A stretch of 18,168 bases of DNA from JAUVXY01 sp964392345 (GCA_964392345.1 CAYMPQ010000032.1:1-18168); one strand, 5' to 3'; shown: positions 1 to 7,820, counted from the stretch's first letter. Notes: generated from the sequence alone by a model not told the origin. Numbers and translations are program-made.

Positions 1-771
1 ATAGGCGCTTCCTGGAAAATGAATAAGACAGTTAGTGAAAGTATTGATTATGCAAAAAAGCTTGCAAAGTTTGTTGACGATAATCTATCTTATCTAAAGG
101 ACATAGATTTATTTGTTCTTCCTACGTTTCTTGCGCTCCACCCTTTCTCCAGATTAATCGGTAATCCAAAATTAAAATATGGCGCGCAGAATTGTTTCTG
201 GGAGGATGAGGGAGCTTTTACTGGAGAAGTAAGCCCGATGCATTTAAAGAACATCGGATGCACTTATGTGGAGCTTGGACATCCGGAAAGGCGAAATATT
301 TTAAAAGAAGACGACAGTATGATAAATAAGAAAGCTATTGCCTGCCTGAGAAATGATTTGATGCCTATATTGTGTATTGGCGAGGAAAAAAAATATAAAG
401 ATGTAAATATGGCTTATGAATTTTTAAAAAATCAGCTACTTTCATATTTAAGAGGTGTTACCCAAAGTGATATTAAAAAAGTTATTATAGCTTATGAGCC
501 TGTATGGGCAATTGGAGCAAGCAAATCTGCTTCAACAGATTATATATATCATACAATAGGTTACTTGAGGGAATTGTTAGAAAAAGAGTTTGGTGCAGAT
601 GTCGGGAAAAATCAAATTATAATTTATGGCGGCAGCATTAATTTGGAAAATGCAGAAGAAATTCTCAAGATCGATAACAGCAATGGAGTATTTGCAGGCA
701 GAGCTGGACTGAATTATGATTTTTTTACTAAAATTGTAAAGATAGCTATTAACGTAAAAGAAGGAAGTTAA
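1..771 (+). CDS. Triosephosphate-isomerase-family sugar-phosphate isomerase, 5'-truncated (possibly erythrulose-phosphate isomerase type)
   Basis: The frame is open from base 1, so the first few residues lie outside the window. The visible protein begins IGASWKMNKT, the first strand and catalytic-lysine motif of the TIM family (Lys6 of the visible part). The catalytic His is in LGHPERR (about residue 94), the catalytic Glu in AYEPVWAIG (about 166), and the phosphate-binding YGGS follows near the C-terminus, so a TIM-type isomerase is well supported. Details differ from glycolytic TpiA: GASWKMNKT instead of GNWKMN, and VFAGRAGL where glycolytic enzymes usually have VGGASL. From memory these resemble the EryH/LerI branch that isomerises L-erythrulose 1-phosphate; this substrate call is inference. 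One base separates its stop from the SorC-type regulator gene, and such a regulator (EryD) also accompanies erythritol genes. Glycolytic triosephosphate isomerase remains possible. Confidence 0.85.
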   Translation: MGASWKMNKTVSESIDYAKKLAKFVDDNLSYLKDIDLFVLPTFLALHPFSRLIGNPKLKYGAQNCFWEDEGAFTGEVSPMHLKNIGCTYVELGHPERRNILKEDDSMINKKAIACLRNDLMPILCIGEEKKYKDVNMAYEFLKNQLLSYLRGVTQSDIKKVIIAYEPVWAIGASKSASTDYIYHTIGYLRELLEKEFGADVGKNQIIIYGGSINLENAEEILKIDNSNGVFAGRAGLNYDFFTKIVKIAINVKEGS

Positions 772-772
772 A

Positions 773-1720
773 ATGTCTTATAATACAAAGTTGGTAATTA
801 AGGTAGCGAATTTATACTATAAAGATGGCATTACCCAGGAAAGTATTTCAAAAAAACTTAAAATATCTAAATATCAGGTAAATAGAATTCTAAAAAGGGC
901 TGTAAGCTCTGGGATAGTTCAGATTAATATTATTGATCCTGCAAGCAATATTTCAAATTTGGAGAAAAAGTTAGAAAGGAAGTTCAATCTTAAAAGGGCA
1001 ATCGTAGTAGAAAATGATGGATTGTCTGATGTTGAACTTAAGTCAAAACTGGGCCAGGCTACAGCAGGATATCTATTAGAAATAATTAAAGACGGCGACA
1101 TAATTGGTGTATCATGGGGCACTACTGTAAATGAGGTTATAAATTATCTTCCGCCAGAGATAAACAAATCTGTGGAAATTGTACAAATTACAGGAGGAAG
1201 CCATGAGCTTTCTGTAAATCTGAATTGTCATGATATTACAAGGAGATTTGCATCAAAATTTGGTGTGGAGCCGCATCTGTTATATGCACCATCAATCGTA
1301 GACTCAAAAAGAATGCATGATCTGCTGATTAATGAAACATCTATAAAAAAGACATTTGAGTACTTTAATAAACTAACTATTGCCCTTGTTGGCATAGGAG
1401 CGCTTTATCCAAAAGTCATATCAACACTGGTTAAAACAGGCCACATAAGCGGTGAGGATTTAAAATCTTTAAAAAAGAATGGTGCTGTTGGCGATGTTTT
1501 TTCGTACTTTTTCAATATAAACGGAGAGATATGCAGCAGCAGCCTGTCAGGGAGGCTGATTACAATGCCAGTGGATGATCTGCTTGAAGTTCCTTATTCA
1601 ATGGGTGTTGCAGGAGGGGAGTTAAAGGCCGAAGCTATCCTTGGAGCTATAAGAGGAAATTATATAAATATAATAATTACTGACAGTATTGCTGCAGAGA
1701 AAATTTTAAGAATATCATAA
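773..1720 (+). CDS. SorC/DeoR-type sugar-responsive transcriptional regulator
   Basis: 315 aa, the usual length for the SorC family. Residues about 17-45 form a helix-turn-helix (DGITQESISKKLKISKYQVN), the arrangement in which SorC proteins bind operator DNA. The rest is the sugar-phosphate-binding sensor domain, with the characteristic GVSWGTTVNEVI segment near residues 113-124 and QITGGSHE after it; a later GVAGGELKAEAILGAIRG matches the conserved C-terminal part of the domain. The ATG at 773 lies one base after the isomerase stop, with an AAGGAAG ribosome binding site inside the end of that gene, so the two are translationally coupled. SorC proteins usually sense a phosphorylated intermediate of the pathway they control. 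The natural inference is that this one controls the sugar block at 1-6626, but no operator is visible because the upstream region is outside the window. Confidence 0.88.
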   Translation: MSYNTKLVIKVANLYYKDGITQESISKKLKISKYQVNRILKRAVSSGIVQINIIDPASNISNLEKKLERKFNLKRAIVVENDGLSDVELKSKLGQATAGYLLEIIKDGDIIGVSWGTTVNEVINYLPPEINKSVEIVQITGGSHELSVNLNCHDITRRFASKFGVEPHLLYAPSIVDSKRMHDLLINETSIKKTFEYFNKLTIALVGIGALYPKVISTLVKTGHISGEDLKSLKKNGAVGDVFSYFFNINGEICSSSLSGRLITMPVDDLLEVPYSMGVAGGELKAEAILGAIRGNYINIIITDSIAAEKILRIS

Positions 1721-1732
1721 TATACTTTACTT

Positions 1733-2016
1733 GTGTTTAAAATGATTGAAGATAATTTTCTAACAAAAGATGATATAGCGAAACTTGTAGACTGGTTAAG
1801 ATCACTCCAAAGACCGGACGGAGGATTTAGCGAGTCTTCTAAAAAATTATCATACATAAGCTTTACTTATTATATTGTAAGATGCCTGTTTTTGCTGGAT
1901 GCGACCGGCTGTATTGATAAAGAGAAAATAATAAGATTTACGCTATCGGCAAAACACCATGCCGGCGGATTTGGCAATCAGCCGGGCCAAAAACCTGATC
2001 TGCTGTTAACAAAGCA
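1733..2016 (+). CDS. Prenyltransferase/squalene-oxidase-repeat-like protein, cut by assembly gap
   Basis: Starts at GTG 1733 or, as likely, ATG 1742; no convincing ribosome binding site precedes either. About 92 residues are visible before the N run. They contain two copies of the alpha-alpha-barrel repeat seen in prenyltransferase beta subunits and squalene cyclases: WLRSLQRPDGGFSE near residues 20-33, and KHHAGGFGNQPGQKPDLLLTK about 45 residues later, separated by a hydrophobic helix segment. The spacing and the DGGF/GGFG motifs are typical of this fold. A whole protein would be much longer, so most of it lies in or beyond the gap. The 51 bases after the gap (2117-2167) can be read as a short tail, but the frame across the gap cannot be trusted. 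Its role among sugar genes is unknown. Confidence 0.5.
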
Positions 2017-2116
2017 NNNNNNNNNNNNNNNNNNNNNNNNNNNNNNNNNNNNNNNNNNNNNNNNNNNNNNNNNNNNNNNNNNNNNNNNNNNNNNNNNNNN
2101 NNNNNNNNNNNNNNNN
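2017..2116. other. Assembly gap (100 N)
   Basis: A run of exactly 100 N, the conventional placeholder for a gap of unknown length. It removes the rest of the prenyltransferase-like gene and possibly further genes. The sequence resumes with a 20-base inverted repeat. Confidence 0.99.
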
Positions 2117-2136
2117 TTCTTGCATTTATGCAAGAA
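2117..2136. repeat. Inverted repeat (9-bp arms) abutting the gap
   Basis: TTCTTGCAT and ATGCAAGAA are perfect reverse complements separated by two T. The repeat begins at the first base after the N run. No T-tract follows, so it is not a standard terminator. It could be a natural hairpin that broke the assembly, or a fold-back artefact at a contig end. Confidence 0.7.
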
Positions 2137-2221
2137 ATTGCATATAGTATATCTTATGCTTGGATAATAAAATTATTTTTTATTGAGCCAGTTAAAATTT
2201 TAATAATTCGAGAGGAGTTAT

Positions 2222-3190
2222 ATGGCTAATCTGTCTAAAGAAGCAAAAATTGAAATGCTTAAAAAATTAATAGAAATCAGAAGGTTTGAAGAGAGGACCG
2301 TGCAGCTGTATCAAACTGCAAAAATATGGGGATACCTGCATCCTTCTATTGGGCAGGAAGCTATAGCAGTTGGGGCATGCAGCGCAATTACTGGCGATGA
2401 CTATATTGTTTCAACACACAGAGGGCATGGCCATTGTATAGCAAAGGGAGCAAACTTAAACTTAATGATGGCAGAACTTTTAGGAAAAGCAACTGGCTAT
2501 TGCAAAGGCAGAGGCGGTTCAATGCACATAGCAGATACTGAGCTTAAGATGCTTGGTGCAAATGGAATTGTAGGCGGTGGGATACCAATATCCGTAGGTG
2601 CGGGATTTAGCTGTAAGATGGATGGAAATGGAAAAGTTGTCATATGCTTTTTTGGCGATGGAGCCTCAAATAATGGAGTATTTCATGAATCGCTAAACAT
2701 GGCGTCAGTTTTTAAATTACCTGTAATTTATATCTGTGAAAACAATCTATACGCGATATCAATGTGTTCCAGAGAATCGGTAGCCTGTAAAAATGTTGGC
2801 GACAGAGCTTCGTCATATGGCATGCCGGGATATATCATAGATGGGAATGATTTAATTGAAGTATATGAAACTGTAAAAAGGGCAGCAGATGATGCCAGAA
2901 AAGGCAATGGTCCATCACTTATAGAAGCGAAGACTTATCGCTGGGGAGGACATCACCCGAATGATCCCGGGGCGTATAAAGATAAAGAAGAGGCAGACTA
3001 TTACAAAAAAGAGAAGGATCCTGTTGCTAATTTCAAGAAAAAATTAATGGCTGATGGCATAATAACTGACAAGGATATAGATAAATTTGAGGATGAAATT
3101 AAAAAAAGGATTGATGGTTCTGTTAAATTTGCTGAAGAAAGTCCAGAGCCTGAACTCGATAGATTTTTGGAAGAGGTTAAGCAAATATAG
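2222..3190 (+). CDS. ThDP-dependent 2-oxoacid/acetoin dehydrogenase-like E1 component, alpha subunit
   Basis: 322 aa, full length for the alpha subunit of pyruvate/branched-chain/acetoin dehydrogenase E1 enzymes. The thiamine-diphosphate/Mg motif is intact: GDGASNNG at residues 145-152 and the closing ENN at 173-175. Other family marks are HPSIGQEA (40-47), STHRGHGH (64-71), GKGRGGSMH-like YCKGRGGSMH (93-102) and YRWGGHHPNDPG (239-250). A GAGAGGAG-type ribosome binding site precedes ATG 2222. The beta subunit gene follows 63 bases after the stop. In classical complexes E1 decarboxylates a 2-oxoacid, or cleaves acetoin in the Aco system, and passes the acyl or acetaldehyde unit to a lipoyl E2. 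No E2 or E3 gene is present here, so the partner and substrate are unknown. The AcoA-like family assignment is firm; the reaction is not. Confidence 0.9.
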   Translation: MANLSKEAKIEMLKKLIEIRRFEERTVQLYQTAKIWGYLHPSIGQEAIAVGACSAITGDDYIVSTHRGHGHCIAKGANLNLMMAELLGKATGYCKGRGGSMHIADTELKMLGANGIVGGGIPISVGAGFSCKMDGNGKVVICFFGDGASNNGVFHESLNMASVFKLPVIYICENNLYAISMCSRESVACKNVGDRASSYGMPGYIIDGNDLIEVYETVKRAADDARKGNGPSLIEAKTYRWGGHHPNDPGAYKDKEEADYYKKEKDPVANFKKKLMADGIITDKDIDKFEDEIKKRIDGSVKFAEESPEPELDRFLEEVKQI

Positions 3191-3253
3191 AAACAAATAG
3201 ATATATACTATGATTTCAAATTATACCAGATATTACTAACGGAAGGGAATTTT

Positions 3254-4231
3254 ATGAGAGAGATTGAATATAGGGAAGCTATAAGAGAAGCAGTAATTGA
3301 AGAAATGGACAGCGATGAGAAAGTTTTTTTAATTGGCGAGGATATTGGTGTGTATGGCGGAGCATTTAGAGCTTACAAAGGTCTTATAGATAAATATGGC
3401 CCGGAGAGGGTGGTAAATACACCTATATCAGAAGCTGCCATAGTTGGTGCTGGAATTGGAGCAGCTCTTACCGGGTACAGGCCAATAGCAGAAGTTATGT
3501 TCATAGATTTTACAACTCTCGCAATGGACCAGATTGTTAACCAGGCTGCAAAAATACGCTATATGACTGCTGACAGGCTTAATGTTCCTTTGGTAATAAG
3601 GACACAGGGAGGTGCCGGCAGAGGCGTAGCAGCTCAGCATTCTCAAAGTCTGGAAGCATGGTTTTATCACATTCCTGGCCTTAAAGTTGTAATGCCTGCT
3701 ACCTCATATGACGTAAAGGGGCTTTTAAAAACTGCTATAAGAGACAGTAATCCTGTTATGTTTATTGAACATAAAATGATTTATCTTAACAAGGGGCCAG
3801 TCCCGGAAGAAGAATATACCATACCGTTTGGTAAGGCAGATATCAAAAGAGAAGGAGAAGATGTTACAATTTTTGCTTATTCCAATATGGTATTTAAATC
3901 ACTTGAAGCTGCCGAGGAACTCCAGAAAGATGGTATAAGCTGCGAGGTAATTGACCCAAGAACACTTGTGCCTTTAGATATAGAGGCAATTATAAGTTCA
4001 GTAAAAAAAACCGGGCGGCTTGTAGTAGTAAGCGAGGCATGCAGGAGGGGCTCTGTTGCAGCTGATATAAGCGCTATGGTAACTGAGGAAGCTTTTGATT
4101 GGCTTGATGCTCCCATAAAGATAGTTGCTGGCTTAAATACTCCCATCCCCTATAACTCAACTCTGGAGCAGGCTTCTATTCCTCATGCAGCCGATATTGT
4201 GAAGGCAGTAAAGGAAATAGTTAAGAAATAA
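3254..4231 (+). CDS. ThDP-dependent 2-oxoacid/acetoin dehydrogenase-like E1 component, beta subunit
   Basis: 325 aa, the normal size for an E1 beta subunit. It begins with the typical REIEYREAIREAVIEEM and has GEDIGVYGGAF (28-38) and RVVNTPISEAAIVGAGIGAAL; Glu60 matches the conserved glutamate that activates the ThDP aminopyrimidine. The QHSQSLEAWFYHIPGLKVVMPA segment and the C-terminal VVVSEACRRGS transketolase-C domain complete the fold. A GGAAGGGA ribosome binding site lies just upstream. It forms the alpha2-beta2 E1 with the preceding gene. About 96 bases separate it from the transaldolase gene, with only a weak promoter-like sequence between. By sequence it belongs with AcoB/PdhB rather than with split transketolases, which lack the E1-alpha GRGGSMH arrangement of its partner. 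Confidence 0.9.
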   Translation: MREIEYREAIREAVIEEMDSDEKVFLIGEDIGVYGGAFRAYKGLIDKYGPERVVNTPISEAAIVGAGIGAALTGYRPIAEVMFIDFTTLAMDQIVNQAAKIRYMTADRLNVPLVIRTQGGAGRGVAAQHSQSLEAWFYHIPGLKVVMPATSYDVKGLLKTAIRDSNPVMFIEHKMIYLNKGPVPEEEYTIPFGKADIKREGEDVTIFAYSNMVFKSLEAAEELQKDGISCEVIDPRTLVPLDIEAIISSVKKTGRLVVVSEACRRGSVAADISAMVTEEAFDWLDAPIKIVAGLNTPIPYNSTLEQASIPHAADIVKAVKEIVKK

Positions 4232-4242
4232 TCCAATGAGAA

Positions 4243-4271
4243 TTGTAAATATTGTTAGTGCTTATTATAAA
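4243..4271 (+). promoter_or_regulatory. Possible sigma70-type promoter before the transaldolase gene
   Basis: TTGTAA at 4243-4248 and TATAAA at 4266-4271 are 17 bases apart. In such AT-rich intergenic DNA this can occur by chance, so it is only a weak candidate for an internal promoter in the E1-transaldolase interval. Confidence 0.25.
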
Positions 4272-4327
4272 TTATGAGTATATTAGTGTATATAACTTTA
4301 ATAATACTATTTTTACGGAGGTAAAAA

Positions 4328-5476
4328 ATGACTGTTTACAAAAAATCTGCAATGAAGCGTCTATCTGAAACTTCTGAAGATATGGAACTATGGTGGGATT
4401 CATCACCACTGATATTTAAAACATGGGCAGAGCAGGTCCTTGCGAAAACTTCAGGTAAAGAAAAAGATATTATGGCAGAATGGTTAAGAGTACTGTTTAA
4501 TGAGAAAAAACCTGAAGATACTTTATTTAGCGGAGTGACAACAAATCCAAAACTTACAAGAAAAGTTCTGGACCTTCTTCCGGAAGAAGTTAACCCCATT
4601 ATTGACAGGATAATAAAAGACAATCCAGCTAAGAGTAATTATGAACTTGCATGGGAAGTATATTGTGCCATCACTAAAAGAGGTGCCGGGCTTTATATGC
4701 CCTTGTTTGAAAAATCAGGTCATAGGAAAGGTTATGTCAGCGCACAAGTTGACCCAAGACTTGTAACGGATGTTAAGGAGATGCTTCGCCAGGCACTTAT
4801 TTTAAAAAATCTCTCGCCAAACATAATGATAAAATGTCCCGGATCCAGGGAAGGCATATATCTAATTCAAATACTTACTTCTATGGGAATTCCAACAAAC
4901 TCAACACTTGTATTTGATATCCCCCAGGTAGTTGAAGTTGCAAAAGCAGTAAAGAGGGGGCATGAGATTGGGGAAGAAAATGGCGCTGATTTTAGTCAAT
5001 GGAGATCTGTTATAACCATAATGATGGCCAGGTTTGAGGAGAGAGAGCAGTACGCAGAAAGTGCCAAAGAGGCAAATGTAGAGCTGACCGAAGAACTTAA
5101 GAGATGGACTGGTATTGCAATTGCAAAAAAAGCTCATGCCATACTGGCTGACAAGAGTAATGGATATTTAAGTAAATTACTGCTTTGCTCTTCAAGGGTT
5201 GGCCCTAAGAAGGATGAAGTTTTACACATTGAGAAAGTAGCTGGCGGCAATATGGTGTATACAATAAATCCAGAGATGATAAATGATTTTATGATAATAT
5301 ACAAAGAGAAAGATATTCGTAGCCAGATTGCCGATCCTGTTCCTGATGATATAGCAAGCAAGCTTCTAAAAATTCCATACTTTAAAGCAGGCTATGAAGT
5401 GGACGGAATTAAAAAGGAAGATTTTGTAAATCAACCTTCGTTTGTATTCACCAGAGATCAATTTTCAGGGTCCATG
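4328..5476 (+). CDS. Transaldolase-family protein, 3' end lost in gap
   Basis: 383 residues are visible before the N run; the family is about this long, so only a short C-terminal tail should be missing. An ACGGAGGT ribosome binding site sits just before ATG 4328. Family marks are MKRLSETSEDMELWWDSS (N-terminal strand with the conserved Asp24), SGVTTNP (68-74), the VSAQVDPRL strand (137-145), the Schiff-base lysine Lys169 in NIMIKCPGSREG, and the following NSTLVF (191-196). This is the long transaldolase type, not the short FSA type. It transfers or releases a dihydroxyacetone unit from a ketose. Placed between an E1 pair and a rhamnose-isomerase-family gene, it probably serves a dedicated sugar pathway rather than the housekeeping pentose-phosphate route; that is inference. 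The usual Glu of the EVD motif is Gln here (SAQVD). Confidence 0.85.
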
Positions 5477-5576
5477 NNNNNNNNNNNNNNNNNNNNNNNN
5501 NNNNNNNNNNNNNNNNNNNNNNNNNNNNNNNNNNNNNNNNNNNNNNNNNNNNNNNNNNNNNNNNNNNNNNNNNNNN
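5477..5576. other. Assembly gap (100 N)
   Basis: Exactly 100 N. It contains the transaldolase C-terminus and the N-terminus of the rhamnose-isomerase-like protein. The latter alone should need roughly 70 codons by comparison with the known family, so the true missing sequence is longer than 100 bases. Confidence 0.99.
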
Positions 5577-6626
5577 AATATAAGTGAACTTAGATCTGAT
5601 ATAGAAAAAGCATTTTCTCTAATTCCTGGAAAAATGAGATTAAATCTCCATGCAACATATGGAGATTTTAAGGGCAAGGCAGTAGATAGAGATAAAATTT
5701 TACCAGAGCACTTCTTTAGTTGGATAGAATGGGCAAAAGAACTTGGTATAGGTTTAGATTTTAATCCCACATTATTTTCTCACCCCCTAGCAGATGATGG
5801 TTATACATTGGCAAGCAGTGATGAAAAAGTAAGAAGATTCTGGATTGAGCATGTTAAAAGGTGCAGGAAAATTTCTAATTATATCGGAAAACAGCTGGGC
5901 AGTACCTGCATCTGCAATATATGGATTCCTGATGGGTCGAAAGATTTAACAGTAAGCAGGCTGAAGCACAGAGAAATTTTAAAAAACTCCTTAGATGAAA
6001 TATTTGCAATAGATTATCCGGAAGAAAACATGCTTGATGCGCTTGAATGCAAGCTATTTGGCATAGGATCGGAAAGCTATGTCGTGGGTTCACATGAGTT
6101 TTATTTAAGCTATGCAGTAAAGACAGGTAAAATTGTTACTTTTGATACAGGGCACTTCCATCCAACAGAACTTGTCTCAGACAAGCTATCAGCAGTTTTT
6201 CCTTTCATAAAGGCAGCGATGCTTCATGTGAGCAGGGGCGTTAGGTGGGATAGTGACCATGTCCCAATACTTACAGAAGAGCTTATGGCCATTATGGAAG
6301 AAATTGTAAGGGCAGATGCACTTTCCAGGGTACACATAGCCACAGATTTTTTCGATGGTTCCATTAATAGAATTGGAGCATGGGTTATTGGGGCAAGAGC
6401 TGTGTTAAAGGCACTTCTTTTTGCACTGCTTGAACCAACTCATATATTAAAAGATTATGAAGACAGTGGAAATTTGTTTGCAAGACTTGGTTTTGCCGAA
6501 GCTTTAAAGTCGATGCCACATGGGGCTGTCTGGGACTACTGCTGTAAAACTTCAGAAATCCCAGATGATGTGGAATGGATGGATGAAGTTTTAAAATATG
6601 AAGAGGAAGTAACTTCAAGAAGATAA
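5577..6626 (+). CDS. rhaA: L-rhamnose isomerase family protein, 5' end lost in gap
   Basis: 349 residues follow the gap and align from about residue 70 of E. coli-type RhaA to the C-terminus. Recognised blocks are RLNLHATYGD, GLDFNPTLFSHPLADDGYTL, NIWIPDGSKDLTV, LECKLFGIGSESYVVGSHEF (metal-ligand Glu), FDTGHFHPTE (metal-ligand Asp and nearby His), MLHVSRGVRWDSDHV (His and the two Asp of the metal sites) and DFFDGSINRIGAWVIG. All metal and catalytic positions that I can place are present, so it should be active. The family interconverts L-rhamnose and L-rhamnulose, and some members act on other aldoses such as L-mannose or D-allose. No rhamnulose kinase or rhamnulose-1-phosphate aldolase is seen in the window; the preceding gene is a transaldolase. 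The true substrate is therefore open. No clear terminator follows before the LacI promoter. Confidence 0.9.
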   Translation, partial: NISELRSDIEKAFSLIPGKMRLNLHATYGDFKGKAVDRDKILPEHFFSWIEWAKELGIGLDFNPTLFSHPLADDGYTLASSDEKVRRFWIEHVKRCRKISNYIGKQLGSTCICNIWIPDGSKDLTVSRLKHREILKNSLDEIFAIDYPEENMLDALECKLFGIGSESYVVGSHEFYLSYAVKTGKIVTFDTGHFHPTELVSDKLSAVFPFIKAAMLHVSRGVRWDSDHVPILTEELMAIMEEIVRADALSRVHIATDFFDGSINRIGAWVIGARAVLKALLFALLEPTHILKDYEDSGNLFARLGFAEALKSMPHGAVWDYCCKTSEIPDDVEWMDEVLKYEEEVTSRR

Positions 6627-6666
6627 TTTTGCCTTACTGAATTCTTTGCCTGCAATCAAAAAATGT

Positions 6667-6695
6667 TTGACTTATCTAAAATTGTAGCTTATTAT
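6667..6695 (+). promoter_or_regulatory. Sigma70-type promoter for the lacI-type/corrinoid/mttB operon
   Basis: TTGACT at 6667-6672 and TATTAT at 6690-6695 are separated by exactly 17 bases. The expected start is near 6702, about 50 bases before the regulator ATG, and the operator at 6700-6715 covers it. Confidence 0.6.
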
Positions 6696-6699
6696 TTAT

Positions 6700-6715
6700 A
6701 GCGAAACGATTTGCT
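6700..6715. promoter_or_regulatory. LacI-family operator upstream of the regulator gene
   Basis: AGCGAAACGATTTGCT is an imperfect 16-bp palindrome around a central CG, the layout of LacI/GalR-family operators. It matches the operator at 10022-10043 at 12 of 16 core positions, including AG-GAAACG in the left half. It lies directly after the -10 box, a repressing position, so autoregulation is likely. Confidence 0.65.
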
Positions 6716-6751
6716 ATTTATCATTTTCAGAGTGACAAATTTGTTGAAAAA

Positions 6752-7798
6752 ATGTGGAAAAAACTGAAAAGACCTTCAATAAGGGATGTAGCCAGGGAAG
6801 CTGGAGTATCAATTTCTACTGTATCCAGTGTTGTAAACAAAACCAAGTTTGTAAAGGAAGACAGGCAAAAAAGGGTTTTAAGCGCTGTAAAAAAATTAAA
6901 TTATAAACCTAATATTATTGCCCGCGGGCTTAGGACCAGGAGCACGAGGGCGGTTGGAGTAATTGTACCTGATATTGCTCAGCCTTTTTTCTCCCAGGTC
7001 ATAAGGGGAATGGAAGAAGTAGCAAGGGAAAGGGAATATACTCTTATATTGAGCTGTACCTTCTATGACGTGGCAGAAGAAGAACGGCAGATGAATGTTC
7101 TGGTAGATCAGTTTATAGACGGACTGTTATTTTTTTGTGGTTATGATAATTATAGCCATATCAAAAAGATATATAACCAAAATATTCCAGTAGTAGTAAT
7201 TGACAGGGAAGTCAGTGATCCTAAAATACCCTCAGTTTTAATAGATAATACCAAGGCAATGGAGCAGGCTGTTGATTATTTGTGTAGTTATGGGCATAGA
7301 GAAATAGGATATGTGACATTTACTTTTGAAAATCAGGCTACCGTAAGAAATAGATATGCGGGCTATTGCAGTGGCCTGAAAAAAAATAATATTTCACATA
7401 ATCCTGATATTGCAATAATTGATAATACAATTAGGCTAAACGAGTCAAGAGGAACTTATAATATTATAAAAGAGCTTCATGAAAAAAGAAAGATGCCAAC
7501 TGCATTTACGGCCATAGCAGACTTTTCTGCTATTGGATTGATCAAAGCTCTAAAGGAAACAGGCTATAGAGTTCCTCAAGATGTATCAGTTGTCGGCTTT
7601 AACAATGAAATTGTATGTGAATTTTCCGATCCTCCTCTTACTACGGTAAAGCAGCCAAAAAAGTTAATGGGTGCAACAGCTATGAATCTGCTTTTGGACA
7701 TTGTGGAAGGAAAGAAAGTAAAGAATAAAAATATAATTTTGCCAACAAGTATAATTGAAAGAGGATCTGTGGCAGCACCACCTAAAAATACTAAATAA
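6752..7798 (+). CDS. LacI/GalR-family transcriptional regulator
   Basis: 348 aa. Residues about 8-27 (PSIRDVAREAGVSISTVSSV) are the LacI helix-turn-helix, followed by the hinge-helix region LNYKPNIIARGLRTRST. The periplasmic-binding-protein-like effector domain starts at VGVIVPDIAQPFFSQVIRGM and ends with the typical DVSVVGFNNEIV and PLTTVKQP blocks, so the protein is complete. It should bind a sugar or sugar-like ligand. ATG 6752 has no clear ribosome binding site, only A-rich sequence; the HTH position fixes the start to within a few codons and no better in-frame start exists. Its stop is 22 bases before the corrinoid protein gene, so it heads the methyltransferase operon. Palindromes of its family type sit at its own promoter and at the ABC-transporter promoter, the obvious targets. 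Confidence 0.92.
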   Translation: MWKKLKRPSIRDVAREAGVSISTVSSVVNKTKFVKEDRQKRVLSAVKKLNYKPNIIARGLRTRSTRAVGVIVPDIAQPFFSQVIRGMEEVAREREYTLILSCTFYDVAEEERQMNVLVDQFIDGLLFFCGYDNYSHIKKIYNQNIPVVVIDREVSDPKIPSVLIDNTKAMEQAVDYLCSYGHREIGYVTFTFENQATVRNRYAGYCSGLKKNNISHNPDIAIIDNTIRLNESRGTYNIIKELHEKRKMPTAFTAIADFSAIGLIKALKETGYRVPQDVSVVGFNNEIVCEFSDPPLTTVKQPKKLMGATAMNLLLDIVEGKKVKNKNIILPTSIIERGSVAAPPKNTK

Positions 7799-7820
7799 TT
7801 ATCTCAAAGGAGGTTTGGCA

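Noticed and set aside
5442..5576. RhaA start at ATG 5442
   Set aside because: That reading is out of frame with the transaldolase end and crosses the N run; the real RhaA start is in the gap.
7755..7820. Upstream in-frame ATG for the corrinoid protein inside lacI
   Set aside because: The extra residues do not match the family and the strong AAAGGAGGT points to ATG 7821.
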